The position numbers and the translations under genes were made by a program. A model generated the notes under the pieces. The model saw only the letters and a list, made by a program, of their open reading frames with translations. It was not told the origin of the DNA and made no database searches. Of a stretch of DNA of 64,000 bases, positions 1 through 11,484 are shown in pieces (the stretch's first letter is position 1; every line of letters starts with the position of its first letter). The stretch covers positions 625,750-689,749 of the forward strand of contig JACDQD010000009.1 in NCBI GenBank assembly GCA_019843655.1. The letters are read 5' to 3'. This stretch comes from Lethocerus indicus (Eukaryota; Arthropoda; Insecta; Hemiptera; Belostomatidae).

Positions 1-600
1 AACTGAAAATTTCAAAAAAATTTACGGCTCTATCGTTGAAAACCTTTAAACCGTCGAGTGGAAGTCGGCCGTAAAATTCCGTGCAACGGGGAATCTGAAA
101 ATTGTAAAATGTGTGAAAAAAAGACGGTGAAAAATTCAAAAAATTTATGTGGAACTGTTGAAAATTCTGTAAAACCGTCAGAATTTTTGAAACGGCATTG
201 AAGAAACGGGTTGAATTTAAATTGTAAAAATGTGTGAAAATTAACAAGATCGGTGAAAAATTTCAAAAAATTTATGATAACTGTTAGAAAATCCGTAAAA
301 ACCGTCAGATTTTGTAGGAAGACGGCCGAAATTCGTGCAACGGGTTGAATTTGAAAATTGTAAAAATGTGTGAAAATCAACAGGATCGGTGAAAAATTTC
401 AAAAAATTTATGATAACTGTTAGAAAATCCGTAAAAACCGTCAGATTTTGTAGGAAGACGGCCGAAATTTGTGCGACGGGTTGAATTTGAAAATTGTAAA
501 AATGTGTGAAAATCAACAAGATCCGTGAAAAGACTTTCAAAAAATTGTTGAAAATTTAAAACCGTCAGATTTCTGAGGAAGACGGCCGAAATTTCGAAAG
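1..600. repeat. AT-rich tandem repeat, unit about 130 bp
   Basis: Units beginning GGTGAAAAATTTC recur near 125, 252 and 388, with partial units on either side. Each contains AAACCGTCAGATTTTG, GGAAGACGGCC and TTGAAAATTGTAAAAATGTG. It lies downstream of synthetase exon 5 and holds no gene I can support. Confidence 0.85.
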
Positions 601-700
601 TGGGAAAAATTTCAAAAATTTCGAAAAATTTCAAAAATTTCAAAAATTCCGAAAATTCTAAAACTGTATGATAGTATTATAATACTGGTATTAGCGGTAC

Positions 701-888
701 CTGGGGTCCCCTGCAGCATATTTCTCCGGGTGTCCTCGGGTCCTGTATCCTGCCGGTCTCAGGATCGACTATCTTCAGCTCGGTGTCCGACAGTGGCCAG
801 CCGACTGTCGAGAGGTCGGTGGAAGCGTTGTGGGGCGAAGTTATAGCCGGCGAAGTTTCGGTCAGACCGTAACCTTGAAACGCCAAAT
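701..888 (-). CDS. Acyl-CoA synthetase exon 5 (YGLTE motif)
   Basis: This exon encodes FQGYGLTETSPAI, then VGWPLSDTELKIVDPETG and PGEICCRGPQ, which are the adenylate-binding and hinge-approach segments of the family. The acceptor is AATATAG|AT and the donor CCCCAG|GTACCG. The reading frame is intact. Confidence 0.85.
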
Positions 889-3800
889 CTATATTATATC
901 TGTCCGGTCGCCGTCTTCAGTAGCGCGGTTGCAATCACTGTTGGCACTATCGATGTTTTTCGGTGGGGAGGGTGGGGGGTCATCCCGACACTGCACCGTC
1001 AATGATATGACAGTGCCAAAGGTGACTAGAACACCGCTACTGAAGACGGCGAACGGCCGAACAGTCTCGCCGAGTTTCGGCCGCTGCCATCTTCAGTAGC
1101 GCTGTGTTGTAGAGGTCACTTTGGCACTTGTGACGCTGTGATGCCCGAAAACATACAGAGTGCCAAAAGTGACCTCTACAACACAGCGCTACTGAAGATG
1201 GCGAGCGGCCGAAACCGGTCTCCGGCGAAAGACCGAACCGACGAGGGGAGACAGACTAATATAATAATAGCAGCAATATTGACGTAGATTTCGTGTATTT
1301 CCCTGTCCCCTCCCGCCGGTTCGGTCTTTCGCCGTAGACCGGTTTCGGCCGCTCGCCATCTTCAGTAGCGCTGTGTTATAGAGGTGACTTTGTTGGCCCT
1401 TGTGACGGTGAGATGCCCGAAAAACATACAGAGTGCCAAAAGTGGCGCTATTGAACACCGCGCTACTGAAGATGGCGAACGGCCGAAATCGGGGGTCTAG
1501 CGAAAGACCAAACCAGCGAGAGGAGACAGAATAATACAATAATAGCAGCAATATTGACGTAGATTTCGTGTATTTCCCTGACTGAAGATTCGGCGAATGA
1601 CCGAACCGGCGCGGGACGAAACTTGAATCTACTTCGTCACGAATACTGTTTGAAATCAATAGTTAGTAGAAGTTATACATCTTCGGCACAGATTCTTCGT
1701 ACGTCCTGTTCGGTCTTCTAGTCCTTCGGGTCCGTAAGACGAGGATTTTTCGTTTTCGACGTCCTGCGGAGAGTCGACCGATGACCGAAAATAAGAGACT
1801 GACGGGATTGTGAAAAATCTGATCCAAATGCGAAGATCACTGACGTACTTATACAACGCCACCCGATATATATATCTATATATATATATTCGATACCTGA
1901 GACTATGATGTGGTTCTTGCCTTCAACAGCCTCTCGGCGTCCGGCGATTGGGAGGAGCGTCCGTTGATTGTGGCCTTCAAGCGTATTCAGGTGATCGACT
2001 GTAAACCTTTTCCCTATTGAGAACTGATAGCGTAGCGGTTACAAGTATTTGTACTCTGCGACAACCAATTATTCGAAATACAGTTTAGTTGCAACAATGG
2101 GATTCGTCTAGGCAAATTCGGGCCCCCTCGAGGAGGATTTAAAGCCGAATTCGGGTGGGTTTCGAAAATTTTAAAAATTTTCCGGACGTCCGGACAATTT
2201 GTCCATCAATCGAGCGGGCGGCGTTTCGAAAAGCGTTCTTGACCGTACCTCGATTCGTGTACCCGAAAATTCGGGCCCCCTCGAGGAGGATTTAAAGCCG
2301 AATTCGGGTGGGTTTCGAAAATTTTAAAAATTTTCCAGACGTCCGGACAATTTGTCCATCAATCGAGCAGGCTTGACCGTACCTCGCGTTTCGAATACTC
2401 GAAAGCCTTATTGTATCAAGCAGGCTCGTTTCGAAAGCGTTCTTGAAAGTACTCGATTCGTGTACCCAAACGACAACTTAGGAAGATTTGAAAGTACTCG
2501 ATTCGTGTGTACGCAAAATTCGGGCCGAATTTCGGGTGGGTTTCGAAAATTTTAAAAATTTTCCAGATGTCCGACATTTGTCCAAACATTCGTCTATCGA
2601 AATTCAGCCCGGTTTCAGACGTCGAACAATTTGTCCATCAATCGAGCAGGATTTAAAGCCGTACCTCGGATTCGTTTCGAAAATTTAAAAATTTTTCCGG
2701 ACGTCCGGACAATTTGTCCGTCAATCAAAGCGGGCGGCGTTTCGAAAGCGTTCTTGAAAGTACTCCGTACCCGAAATTCGGACCTTACCTCGAGGAGGAT
2801 TTAAAGGATTTAATTCGTGGGTTTCGGTTTTAAAAAAAAATTCTTAAAGCCGAAAGTGGGTTTCGAAAATTTTTTTTTGACAATTTGTCCATCAATCGAG
2901 CGGGCGGCGTTTCGGAAAGCGTTCGAGCGTACCTCGATTCGTGTACCCAAAATTCGGCCCCCTCGAGAGGATTTAAAGCCGAATTCCGTGGGTTTCGAAA
3001 ATTTAAAAAAAATTCTTGTTTGACAATTTGTCCATCAATCAGCTGCTGGCATTTCTGGGACCCGTTCCAAGATTGTGCTCAGTGTGTTTTGTACAGTTTT
3101 CGTGACTAACTAATCGCCCCTAAAGGTCCTACCAACCTTGTAGTCCTTGAGGACCTTGAGGAATGACTCGGGTTCGAACCTTGGCAGGGTGACCAGCTTT
3201 GCAGCCGGCCCTCAGGTAGGACAACAGGCCGACCGTCAGTCCGTATATATGTATGGCAATACGCAGGATCACCTCTTGGAATTCCTCTGAAAAATTAAAT
3301 AAAATAAATACCAATAATAATGGACCGTGTGTCTCCGTTGTTCTAAGAACCGTTGTCTGTATAGGCGAAGAGCTCCGATATCGTCGTTTCTTTTTTGCGA
3401 TAAAAAAGACTAATAAAACTTTGTTGTTGGCCCGGGAGAGGAAATTGTACCGGAACAGTGTTCATTAAGTAAGAATACGATATATCGATATATATATGTA
3501 TGACGTCACGGGATTATTCGTGACCCGTCTCTATGTATCGTTATTTGCAGGTTATGCGAGACAGTATAGTAATGATTTTACTGAAATATTCGAGAGAAAG
3601 GACGATAAAACGGTTTATTGCTGTCCCGGAGAGGAAATTGTGTCAAAACAGCGTTGTAAGAACAGTTCGTAGGTAAAGAATAGTTTGTAGGCCGCCATCT
3701 TTACTTCACGATATATCGATATATACGTATGACGTCACGGATTAATCGACCGTCGCTATATATCGTTATGTGCGGGTTGTGCAGGACAGTATAGTAATGA

Positions 3801-6119
3801 TTTTACTGAAATATTCGAGAGAAAGACGATAAAACTTTATTGCTCGAAGAGGAAAGGTCAAAACAGAATTGATTAATAAAAGTTCGTGGCCTCTTAACAA
3901 ACGGGGCCATCTTTACTATAGACGATATATCGATATAGTATGAAATTGTCACGATTAATCGACCCATCGCTATAAAGGGGTTGCAACAGTATAGTAATGA
4001 TTTTAGAAATAGTTCGAGAAAAGGACGATAAAACTTTATTGCTGTCCCGGAAGAGGAAATTGTGTCAAAACAGAATTGATTAAGTAAGAACAGTTCGTAG
4101 GCCTCTAACAGTATGGCCGTTTACGATATATTGTATGACGTCACGGATTAATCACGCGTGCGGCTAGCAGGACAGTATAGTAATGATTTTATTGAAATAT
4201 TCGAGAAAGGACGATAAAACTTTATTGCTGTCCCGGAAGAGGAAATTGTGTCAAAACAGAATTGCAGTTCGTAGGCCTCTAACAGGATGGCCGCCATCTT
4301 TACTCTACACGATATATCGATATATACGTATGACGTCACGGATTAATCGACCCGTCGCTATATATCGTTATGTGCGGGTTATGCAGGACAGTATAGTAAT
4401 GATTTTACTGAAATATTCGAGAGAAAGGACGATAAAACTTTATTGCTGTCCCGGGAGAGGAAATTGTACCAGAACAGTGTTCATTAAGTAAGAATACGAT
4501 ATATCGATATATATGTATGACGTCACGGATTAATCGACCCGTCGCTATATATCGTTATGTGCGGGTTATGCGGGACAGTATAGTAATGATTTTACTGAAA
4601 TACTCGAGAGAAAGGACAATAAAACGTCCCGTGAGAGGAAATTGTGTCAAAACAGAGTTGATTAAGTAAGAACAGTTCGTAGGCCTCTAACAGTATGGCC
4701 GCCATCTTTACTCTACACGATATATCGATATATACGTATGACGTCACGGATTAATCGACCCGTCGCTGTGTATCGTTATGTGCGGGTTATGCGGGACAGT
4801 ATAGTAATGATTTTACTGAAATACTCGAGAGAAAGGACGATAAAACCTGTTGCTGAACCGGAGGAGGAAATTGTCAAAACCAGAACAGTGTTCAGTATGT
4901 AACGATATATCGATATATACGTATGACGTCACGGATTAATCGACCCGTCGCTATGTGCGGGTTATGCGGGACAGTATAGTAATGATTTTACTGAAATATT
5001 CGAGAGAAAGGACGATAAAACTTTGTTGCTGAACCGGGATAGGAAATTGTACCAGAACAGTGTTCATTACGTAAGAATACGATATATCGATATATATGTA
5101 TGACGTCACGGATTAATCGACCCGTCGCTGTGTACCGCTATGTGCGGGTTATGCAGGACGGTATAGTAATGATTTTACTGAAATACTCGCTGGTTAAAAT
5201 TTATGTAGCCCCCGCCTCCCGATATCGGATGTATTCGATATATCGATATATACGGGTGAATCGATATATCGTATGCATCTGTTTTCACATCGCGCCTCTA
5301 TAAACCGTCCGATGGTACCGACGGTTTATTTTTACCAAATTAGTCGAATTTTTGGATGCGCTATGTGAAAACAAATATGGCCGGCTGTTGGATGTATCGA
5401 TTCACCCGTATATATCGATATATCGAGTGCACATGATAACGATAACCTCCGGGCGGTTATGAATTTAGCCTCCTGGGTAAGTTGGAGGCTGGAGGGTAGG
5501 GATATGAAGAGACAGTTATACCACTTACTTGTTGTCTCCTGTACGAATCTGATGTCGGGATGTGATATCTGTACGTTGTTGGCGATGACGTTGGCGTGGT
5601 TGAGGATGACGCCCTTGGGCAGGCCGGTGGTGCCGCTTGAGTAGGGTAGGAGGGCGGGGGCGGCGGAAGGCGAGGCCTCGGGGGCGGCACCATCTTGCCT
5701 TCGGGGGTGGCGGCCGGCGGCCTGGCGGCGCACTCCAGCAGGTTCCTGGGGCCGGGCAGGCCGCCCCCTCCGCCCCCGACCAGGAGCAGAGGGAGGCCGC
5801 CCTTCACCGCCCTCTCGCACGCCCCGCCCACCACTGACAGCCTCTCCGGGTAGGTGACCGCCACCGCCGAACCGGAGTCGCCCAACTGGTAGGCCATCTC
5901 GTCTAACGGAGGACAAAAAGAACTCTTTCTTACCATATATTTCCCTGTGTTTCCGTCCACCTCGCCGGTTCGGCCTTCGCCAGACCGGTTTCAGCACTAC
6001 CGCGCACAGTGACAGTGAGTGAGTGCCAACAGTGACTGACAGCGCTAGAAGGTGGCGAAGGCCGATTCGACCTTTCAGAGCCAGTTTCGGCTCTCGCCAT
6101 CTTCAGTAGCTGTGTCATC

Positions 6120-6183
<64 letters not shown>

Positions 6184-7117
6184 GTTTCCCGAAAAGTAAT
6201 CGACAATTAGATAAGATGTATTTTGGTCTCGAGGAATTCTTCAAGAGGGGAATCGAAAATTTGCCAGAAAAGTTGCGGCGGAGAGTTGTCGATAATATCG
6301 GTGAATATATATAGTAGATTAATAATTATAAGTTTCTTTTTTTGGCACAATAAAATGAATTCCACAGGTCAAAATGTCGATTACTTTTGGGGGTAGCCCT
6401 AGGCTTGGTGACAGTGGTGCCAACCTAGATGAACCTTTCTTGCGATTCCGCCTCCTTCTTGTCTCCTCTGGCTGGTTGGGTTGGGATTTACGAGTCTACA
6501 GTTTACCTTTGTTGTATACTGGGTTGATGGGCGTGACGAGCAGGCCGGCCTGTAGGGCCCCAAGCAGTGCTATGGCGTATTCGGGTATGTTGGGCAGCGC
6601 TACGGCCATGACGTGGTGTTCGGCCCTGTAACAGCACTCGGTCAGGTAGGCGGCGAAATTCGTGCTCATCCTCATCAATTGGCCGTAAGTGTACCGGCGC
6701 CCGCTAACGCCGCACTCCTACAACAACAACAATGACACTGGCTACAGTTTACAGTAGACCGGTTTTGTCGTCTCCGGAAAAACTCTAATGGGTGTAGACG
6801 CGGCCCGAACGGAAAGATCTTTCCGTTCGGCATTAGATACTGTGTCCAGTAGATCTTACTATAGCCGTGTGATCGGGCCACTTGTCGACGTTCTCCCATA
6901 TGAACTGCGGTATGGTGGTGTCCGGATACTGGTGGGTCATGCTGCCGTACGGCGACCTCACTATGTTGTCCTCGCCGATTGGAGCCTGGGGGGCGGCCGA
7001 CGACGTGGAGACGGACGTCGTTGATACGGCCCTCGCCCTCGACAGCCTCCAACGCCGGCCCAAAACCCTGCCTCCGCTCTTCAGCATCTGTCGACACAAG
7101 GGAGGGCAAAACGACAT
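701..7117 (-). CDS. AMP-forming acyl-CoA synthetase (4CL/luciferase-like), 3' end outside window
   Basis: This is a member of the ANL (adenylating) superfamily. Such enzymes activate a carboxylic acid with ATP to an acyl-adenylate and then form the CoA thioester. Five exons are seen on the minus strand: 7117-6860, 6717-6507, 5902-5529, 3286-3137 and 888-701. Hallmarks are the AMP-binding loop SSGTTGLPKG in exon 3 and GYGLTETSP in exon 5, together with family-typical stretches such as LPNIPEYAIALLGAL, INPVYNKDEMAYQL and HIYGLTVGLLSYLRAG. Exons 1 to 4 join in compatible phase. The N-terminal 45 or so residues are rich in Arg and Ser and nearly free of acidic residues, so mitochondrial targeting is possible (inference). 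The piece between the exon-4 and exon-5 sequences (the usual SGAAPLG region) was not found, and the C-terminal domain lies left of base 701. One-base shifts break frame in exons 3 and 4. The substrate cannot be told. Confidence 0.88.
895..1240. mobile_element. Inverted-repeat MITE cluster (family FBm)
   Basis: Back-to-back copies of a high-copy element. Its arms read TTCAGTAGCG.TGTGT with GGCACTTTGG, then a spacer, then the reverse complement ending GCTACTGAAGATGGCGAGCG and GGCCGAAACCGGTCT. No coding capacity is seen. I use FBm here only as a label for this family. Confidence 0.7.
1290..1620. mobile_element. FBm copy
   Basis: Left arm CGGTTTCGGCCGCTCGCCATC at about 1340, right arm GCTACTGAAGATGGCGAACG near 1460-1480. 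An outer GAGGAGACAGA tail and an ATTGACGTAGATTTCGTG block are shared with the 1200-1290 copy. Confidence 0.65.
2100..3050. repeat. Diverged tandem repeat in synthetase intron, unit about 150-180 bp
   Basis: The blocks CAATTTGTCCATCAATCGAG, GGCGGCGTTTCGAAAGCG, CCTCGAGGAGGATTTAAAGCC and GGGTTTCGAAAATTTTAAAA recur in the same order, about six times, with many small deletions. Confidence 0.85.
3137..3286 (-). CDS. Acyl-CoA synthetase exon 4 (frame breaks)
   Basis: The acceptor TTTTCAG|AG continues the codon left by exon 3. HIYGLTVGLLSYLRAGC is followed, one base out of frame, by LVTLPRFEPESFLKVLKDYK, typical of the family. The donor is AAG|GTTGGT. The stretch before HIYG, normally VLPFFHIYG, also seems disturbed by an indel. 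Confidence 0.78.
3480..5210. repeat. Tandem repeat of about 180-230 bp carrying TGACGTCA in each unit
   Basis: Each unit holds CGATATATCGATATAT, then TATGACGTCACGGATTAATCG, CAGTATAGTAATGATTTTACTG and GGACGATAAAAC. TGACGTCA occurs near 3501, 3730, 4136, 4331, 4518, 4739, 4926 and 5101. One unit near 3940 has lost it. The field lies in the synthetase intron between exons 3 and 4. Confidence 0.9.
5236..5431. repeat. Palindromic repeat (hairpin-forming), about 195 bp
   Basis: The left arm, TATATCGATATATACGGGTGAATCG followed by TGTTTTCACATCGCG, is mirrored on the right by CGCTATGTGAAAACA and CGATTCACCCGTATATATCG. It abuts the TGACGTCA repeat field and shares its TATCGATA ends. Confidence 0.75.
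5529..5902 (-). CDS. Acyl-CoA synthetase exon 3 (AMP-binding motif, one frame break)
   Basis: The acceptor TCCGTTAG|AC joins the previous G to give DEMAYQLGDSGSA. The exon carries the P-loop-like SSGTTGLPKGV near 5640-5605 and ends HPDIRFVQETT before the donor CAA|GTAAGT. The first part and the SSGTTG part are in different frames. One base appears to be missing near 5690, within a Pro/Ala-rich low-complexity stretch that is longer than usual for the family. Confidence 0.85.
5945..6120. mobile_element. FBm copy between synthetase exons 2 and 3
   Basis: Left arm TCGGCCTTCGCCAGACCGGTTTC, centre with CAGTGAGTGAGTGCC, right arm CTCGCCATCTTCAGTAGC. It is diverged and is followed directly by a (TA)n tract. 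Confidence 0.5.
6178..6398 (+). mobile_element. Mariner-derived MITE (family MarC) in synthetase intron
   Basis: The ends AAAGTAATCGACA and TGTCGATTACTTTT are inverted repeats. Inside, AAGATGTATTTTGGTCTCGAGG and AATTTGCCAGAAAAG read as a mariner transposase C-terminus (EEFFKRGIENLPEK, then VVDNIGEYI). The body ends TTTTTTTGGCACAATAAAATG. MarC is my label for this family. Confidence 0.7.
6507..6717 (-). CDS. Acyl-CoA synthetase exon 2
   Basis: The acceptor TTGTAG|GAG and donor AAAG|GTAAAC bound 70 codons plus one base. The exon encodes YTYGQLMRMSTNFAAYL and then the conserved LPNIPEYAIALLGALQAG segment, ending NPVYNK. It is entered in phase 0 and the reading frame is intact. Confidence 0.88.
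6860..7117 (-). CDS. Acyl-CoA synthetase exon 1 (start)
   Basis: The ATG at 7117 opens 86 codons ending in DKWPDHTAI. The donor ATA|GTAAGA follows. A second Met at residue 11 (MLKSGG) could be the true start. The first half is an Arg/Ser-rich leader; the second half (TTIPQFIWENVDKWPDHTA) matches the N-terminus of the family. Confidence 0.85.
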
Positions 7118-7524
7118 TTATATTGTAGATTTTACATCGCGCTACTGAAGACGGCGAGCCGGTCTGGCGAGACCGGACGGCCAGCGAGAGGAGACAGAAA
7201 ACGACGCTGTATTCCATAACCCATCGCAGGCCAAAAACACTTCCAGACTGCTGGTATTCCAGAGGAAGATGTCCGGGACGCGACGGCTTTGCGGCCGACG
7301 AGGGGATGATATGGAGGAGGACGATATGCGATTTTTGACGAAAATTATAGTCTCTCCCCCCGCCCCGCCGGTTCTTAGACCGGTTTCGGCTGTTCCGAAG
7401 TCGAGCGGCCGAAACCGGTCTAGCGGAAGAACGTCGCGAGGAGACACCGAAGAACCGCAAAACGGGTATTCGAAAATTGTATTTTTTAATGGAAATCTTT
7501 TACCGTAGATTTGTTGTATTTCTG

Positions 7525-7680
7525 TCACAACTCTAGACCGGTTTCGGCCGCTCGACACCGTCTTCAGTCGCTCACCGCAGCATTGTCACTTGTACCGTTG
7601 TGTGTCGCCGGCAAACAGCCAAAGTGCCAAAAGTACCGCTACTGAAGATAGCGAAACCGGTCTAGGAAAAGACCGAATTG
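7525..7680. mobile_element. FBm copy upstream of the synthetase
   Basis: AGACCGGTTTCGGCCGCTCG at 7531 and CGCTACTGAAGATAGCGAAAC near 7640 form the arms. Related fragments sit at 7135-7205 and 7370-7450. Confidence 0.6.
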
Positions 7681-7694
7681 GTCATCTTTTCATG

Positions 7695-7910
7695 ACCAAT
7701 CGATCAAAATCGACATTTTGACTCTGGAATTCGTTTTATTTCGCTAAAAAACTCTAATTATTAATCTACTATATATATATATATTCACCGATATTAACGA
7801 CAACTCTCCTCCGCCACTTTTCTGGCCGAAATTTTCGATTCCCCTCTTGAGATTGAGGAACTCCTCAAGACCCGAAATACATCTTATCAAATTGTCGATT
7901 ACTTTTTGAA
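7695..7910 (-). mobile_element. MarC copy
   Basis: Reverse orientation: AATCGACATTTTGACTCTGG at the left, TCACCGATATTAACGACAAC in the middle and AAATTGTCGATTAC at the right. Confidence 0.65.
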
Positions 7911-8289
7911 TTATTATATATATATTGTCACAATCGGAAACAAATAAAACTAAAGGAGTAGACGTTGCTGCAGGACTAAAACTCTGCTCGTTGAGTTGTA
8001 GTAAAATGTAGTAAAAAAGGGAGGAAAAAAAGGGGAAAAATGAGAAAAAAGAAAGGAAAGAAAAAAAAGAAAAAAGACAGGGAAGCAAACGTAGAAGAAG
8101 AAAAAAAGGAAAAAGGATAAAGAGGAAAAAAAATTAAAATATTTTCGAGTGAGATGACGATATGACCGTCTAGAAAGGGCGGGATCGGAGCCGAAGAATA
8201 TCCTGGAGGGTACAAAATTGGACGGCGGTTTTACACATAAATTGGCGTTCTCGTTTCTGGGCCGACTCCTCGTATAATTAACTTATGCG

Positions 8290-9440
8290 AATATAGAAGC
8301 CGGTCAACATCGTCTGAAACGGAGTCGCCGGCCGGTCAACGACCTCCGGCACTTCCCTACCGGTATAAGTGGCCTTCACCGTCAATATTACAGTATAGAC
8401 TGCGCTTTGAAGCAAAAGGGAATTATACAATCATTTCGGAGAAAAAACTGCGCGACAATTTACTTCAGCGATGGAATTACCCAATTATTTAAAACCGTTT
8501 TATGACGCCTTCCAATCTGTGCATTACAAGCGTCGACAGGTTCATTTATTATCGAATTAACGAAAAAACGGCGTATATACAATTTAAAATTTTCAATTTT
8601 CCCTACCTAAAACCCGTCTTTTTTAGACCTTTCTCAACTCGTCTCTTGTATATAATACGCGTAATTTAGAGAGGAGAAGACAGTAGGAGGCGGAATCGTA
8701 AAAAAGGTTCATCGAGGTTGGCACCACTGTCACCGCCTTAAACATCTATATATCTGAGTAATCAACATTTCGGCTTTGAATTCATTTTCTTTGGGCTAAA
8801 AATAAATTTTAATTATTAAATATATATATTCACCGATATTATCAACGAGACTCTACAGCGGCTTCGGAAATTCTCGATTTCCATCTTGAGGAACCTCAAG
8901 ACCTGGAAATACCGAAAAATTGTCGATTACTTTTTATTGCGCTGCAGTTAACATTAATTCGCTATGGCCGGTCAACGACCTCCGGGAGTTCCTATAAAGG
9001 TATAAGTGGCCTTCCCTTAATATTACAGATAAACTGCGATTTGAAGCTGCGATTATATAACGCTGGAGAAACTGGCGACAATTTCTAGCGATGATTAAAA
9101 CCGTTTTACGATTTACCAATCTTGCATTAAGCGTCTACAGGTTCATTTATTATCGAATGACGAAAAAAACGGCGTATATACAATTTAAAATTTTCAATTT
9201 TCCCTACCTAAAACCCGTCTTTTTTAGACCTTTCTCAACTCGTCTCTTGTATATAATACGCGTAATTTAGAGAGGAGAAGACAGAAGGAGGCGGAATCGT
9301 AAAAAAGGTTCATCCAGGTTGGCACCACTGTCACCAAGCCTTAAACATCTATATATCTGAGTAATCAACATTTCGGCTTTGGAATTCATTTTTTTTTTGC
9401 TAAAAAAGAAATTTTTAATTATTAATCTACTTAATATATA
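8290..9440. repeat. Tandem duplication of about 600 bp, third partial copy at 9765-9875
   Basis: GGCCGGTCAACGACCTCCGG, GGTATAAGTGGCCTTC and AAAAACGGCGTATATACAATTT recur at about 8330-8600 and 8960-9190, each followed by GGTTCATC.AGGTTGGCACC and a MarC fragment. The first block recurs alone near 9795. Many small deletions separate the copies. No gene is supported here. Confidence 0.8.
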
Positions 9441-9540
9441 TATTCACCGATATTATGGACCGAACGAGCGACAGGAGACAAGAAGGAGGCGGAATCGTAA
9501 GAAAGGTTCATCGAGGTTGGCACCACTGTCACCAAGCCTA

Positions 9541-9752
9541 GGGCTGCCCGAAAGTAATCGACATTTTGACCTGTGGAATTCATTTTATTTTGCCGGAAAA
9601 AGAAACTTTAATTATTAATCTACTATATATATATTCACCGATATTATCGACAACTCTCCAACCGCCGCTTTTCCGGCAAATTTTCGATTCCTCTTGAGGA
9701 ACTCCTCAAGACCGAAATACCGAATTAAAATTGTCGATTACTTTTGTGATTA
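9541..9752 (-). mobile_element. MarC copy with inverted partner at 6178-6480
   Basis: This copy and the adjoining GGTTCATCGAGGTTGGCACC block (about 9460-9540) are the reverse complement of 6178-6480, so the unit moved or duplicated as a composite larger than the MITE alone. Confidence 0.6.
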
Positions 9753-10631
9753 CTGCGCCCCAGTTAACCATTGTCTGAACCGGCGTCTACGGCCGGTCAA
9801 CGACCTCCGGGAGTTCAATAAAGGTATAAGTGGCCTTCCCTATTAATATTACATTAAACTGCGCTTTGAAACAAAAGGGTTTTTTTTTTATTTATCAAAA
9901 TATAAAGCTCGAATTAATGGCCTCCGTCCTACGAAAAAAAGGCTTATTACAACTATTCGGTGAAATCTCGAGATATTGAAAGTTAATTAAGCCCAATTTA
10001 CGCATTGACGCGTTACACAACACTGTTATTGTATTCGAAACCTTGACAATGGAAACGGGCGCTTTAGAGAGACCGGTTTCTAAATTCCTTGTTTTAAACA
10101 CGAAACCGGGGGTAGGGGAGGGGGGGAGGGGCCCACGAGAACTTTCTAACTTTCACATTTATAACATCGACCCACTGACAGAGATCGGTGTTGTGGGAAT
10201 TACTTCGAACGAAGTAACTCGTTACTAATTTCGCAGTAACGGTCTCGGAAATCGGAGACTGCAGTAACGCGGTTCGATCGGCGCCGAGTCTATTATAAAT
10301 AATTTGTTATAACGTAAATCTGTTGTAACGTTTCTGTTGTCTCTCCCTTTGGATAGACCGGTTTCGCCGTTCCGAAACCGGCCAGCCGGCCGAAACCGGT
10401 CTATAGCTAAAGGGGACCGCCCGCCGACCTAATAATTATTATTTTTACGCGAAAAAACCCTGTCTGGATATAACGGCGTGAATTAATTATCGAATTATTA
10501 GAGGGTGGGGGGGGGAATTTTTTCGAATTTTTCACGGTTCAATTTCAATCGAATCTTACAGTCGACGGTTCCGAAACCTCCTTGAAAATGTCGACAGTTA
10601 TATTTTCAATAAAACCAATTTTAGACAAGTT

Positions 10632-10644
10632 TAAATTTTAACGA

Positions 10645-10704
<60 letters not shown>

Positions 10705-11011
10705 CATGGTAAAAACAGTGTAGATCTACCGGTATAAGGATTTGAGGATAAAATTTTTTCATTTTTTTTTCATTTTTTCCCCAGTCTTATTCCCAAGGTC
10801 ACGGTCACGGTTATTACCTACCTGTACTGTGTTAAACACCGTGAAGTCCGAAATTGCGGGATAACGCAGTAATAAACCTTATAAGTATTATTATTATTAT
10901 TATTGTACCGAGTGATAACACGCCGAGGCACCAATTTTTGGTTAGGAGAAATTTTTCTTTTTCTCAAAAGAACTCCTGAAAAAGGTCGGGGGTTTTTTGG
11001 TCGATAATAGA

Positions 11012-11077
<66 letters not shown>

Positions 11078-11160
11078 TTAATAATTAAAGTTCTGGCAAA
11101 ATAAAATTAATTCCAAGTCAAAGTCCGGAACCTCCAAGTCAAAATGTCGATTACTTTGGT
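10632..11160. repeat. (TA)n tracts and low-complexity sequence
   Basis: Long TA runs lie at about 10648-10704 and 11020-11073, with a TTA run near 10885 and a truncated MarC end at 11085-11160. No gene is seen from 9900 to 13530. Confidence 0.7.
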
Positions 11161-11418
11161 ACCCCTAATAATTGGTCATAAAGATGACCGGTTTCGTCAT
11201 TGGTTGCCCTCAGCCCGTGGTGCTGCTGTCACTTTGGCACTTCGGCACTTACAATACACACCGCTACTACTGAAGACGGGTAGCGAGCGGCCGAAGAAAC
11301 CGGTCTAGCGAAAAGACCGAACCATCGCGGCGTTTGAGGAGACAGAAACAGAACGAAATCTACGCTGTAGACCAACCCCTCGCGACCACAAACACTTACG
11401 TTAAACTCATATCATCCC

Positions 11419-11484
<66 letters not shown>

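Noticed and set aside
1189..1659. 156-codon minus-strand frame
   Set aside because: It lies across two FBm MITE copies; the translated 'motifs' recur wherever the MITE does.
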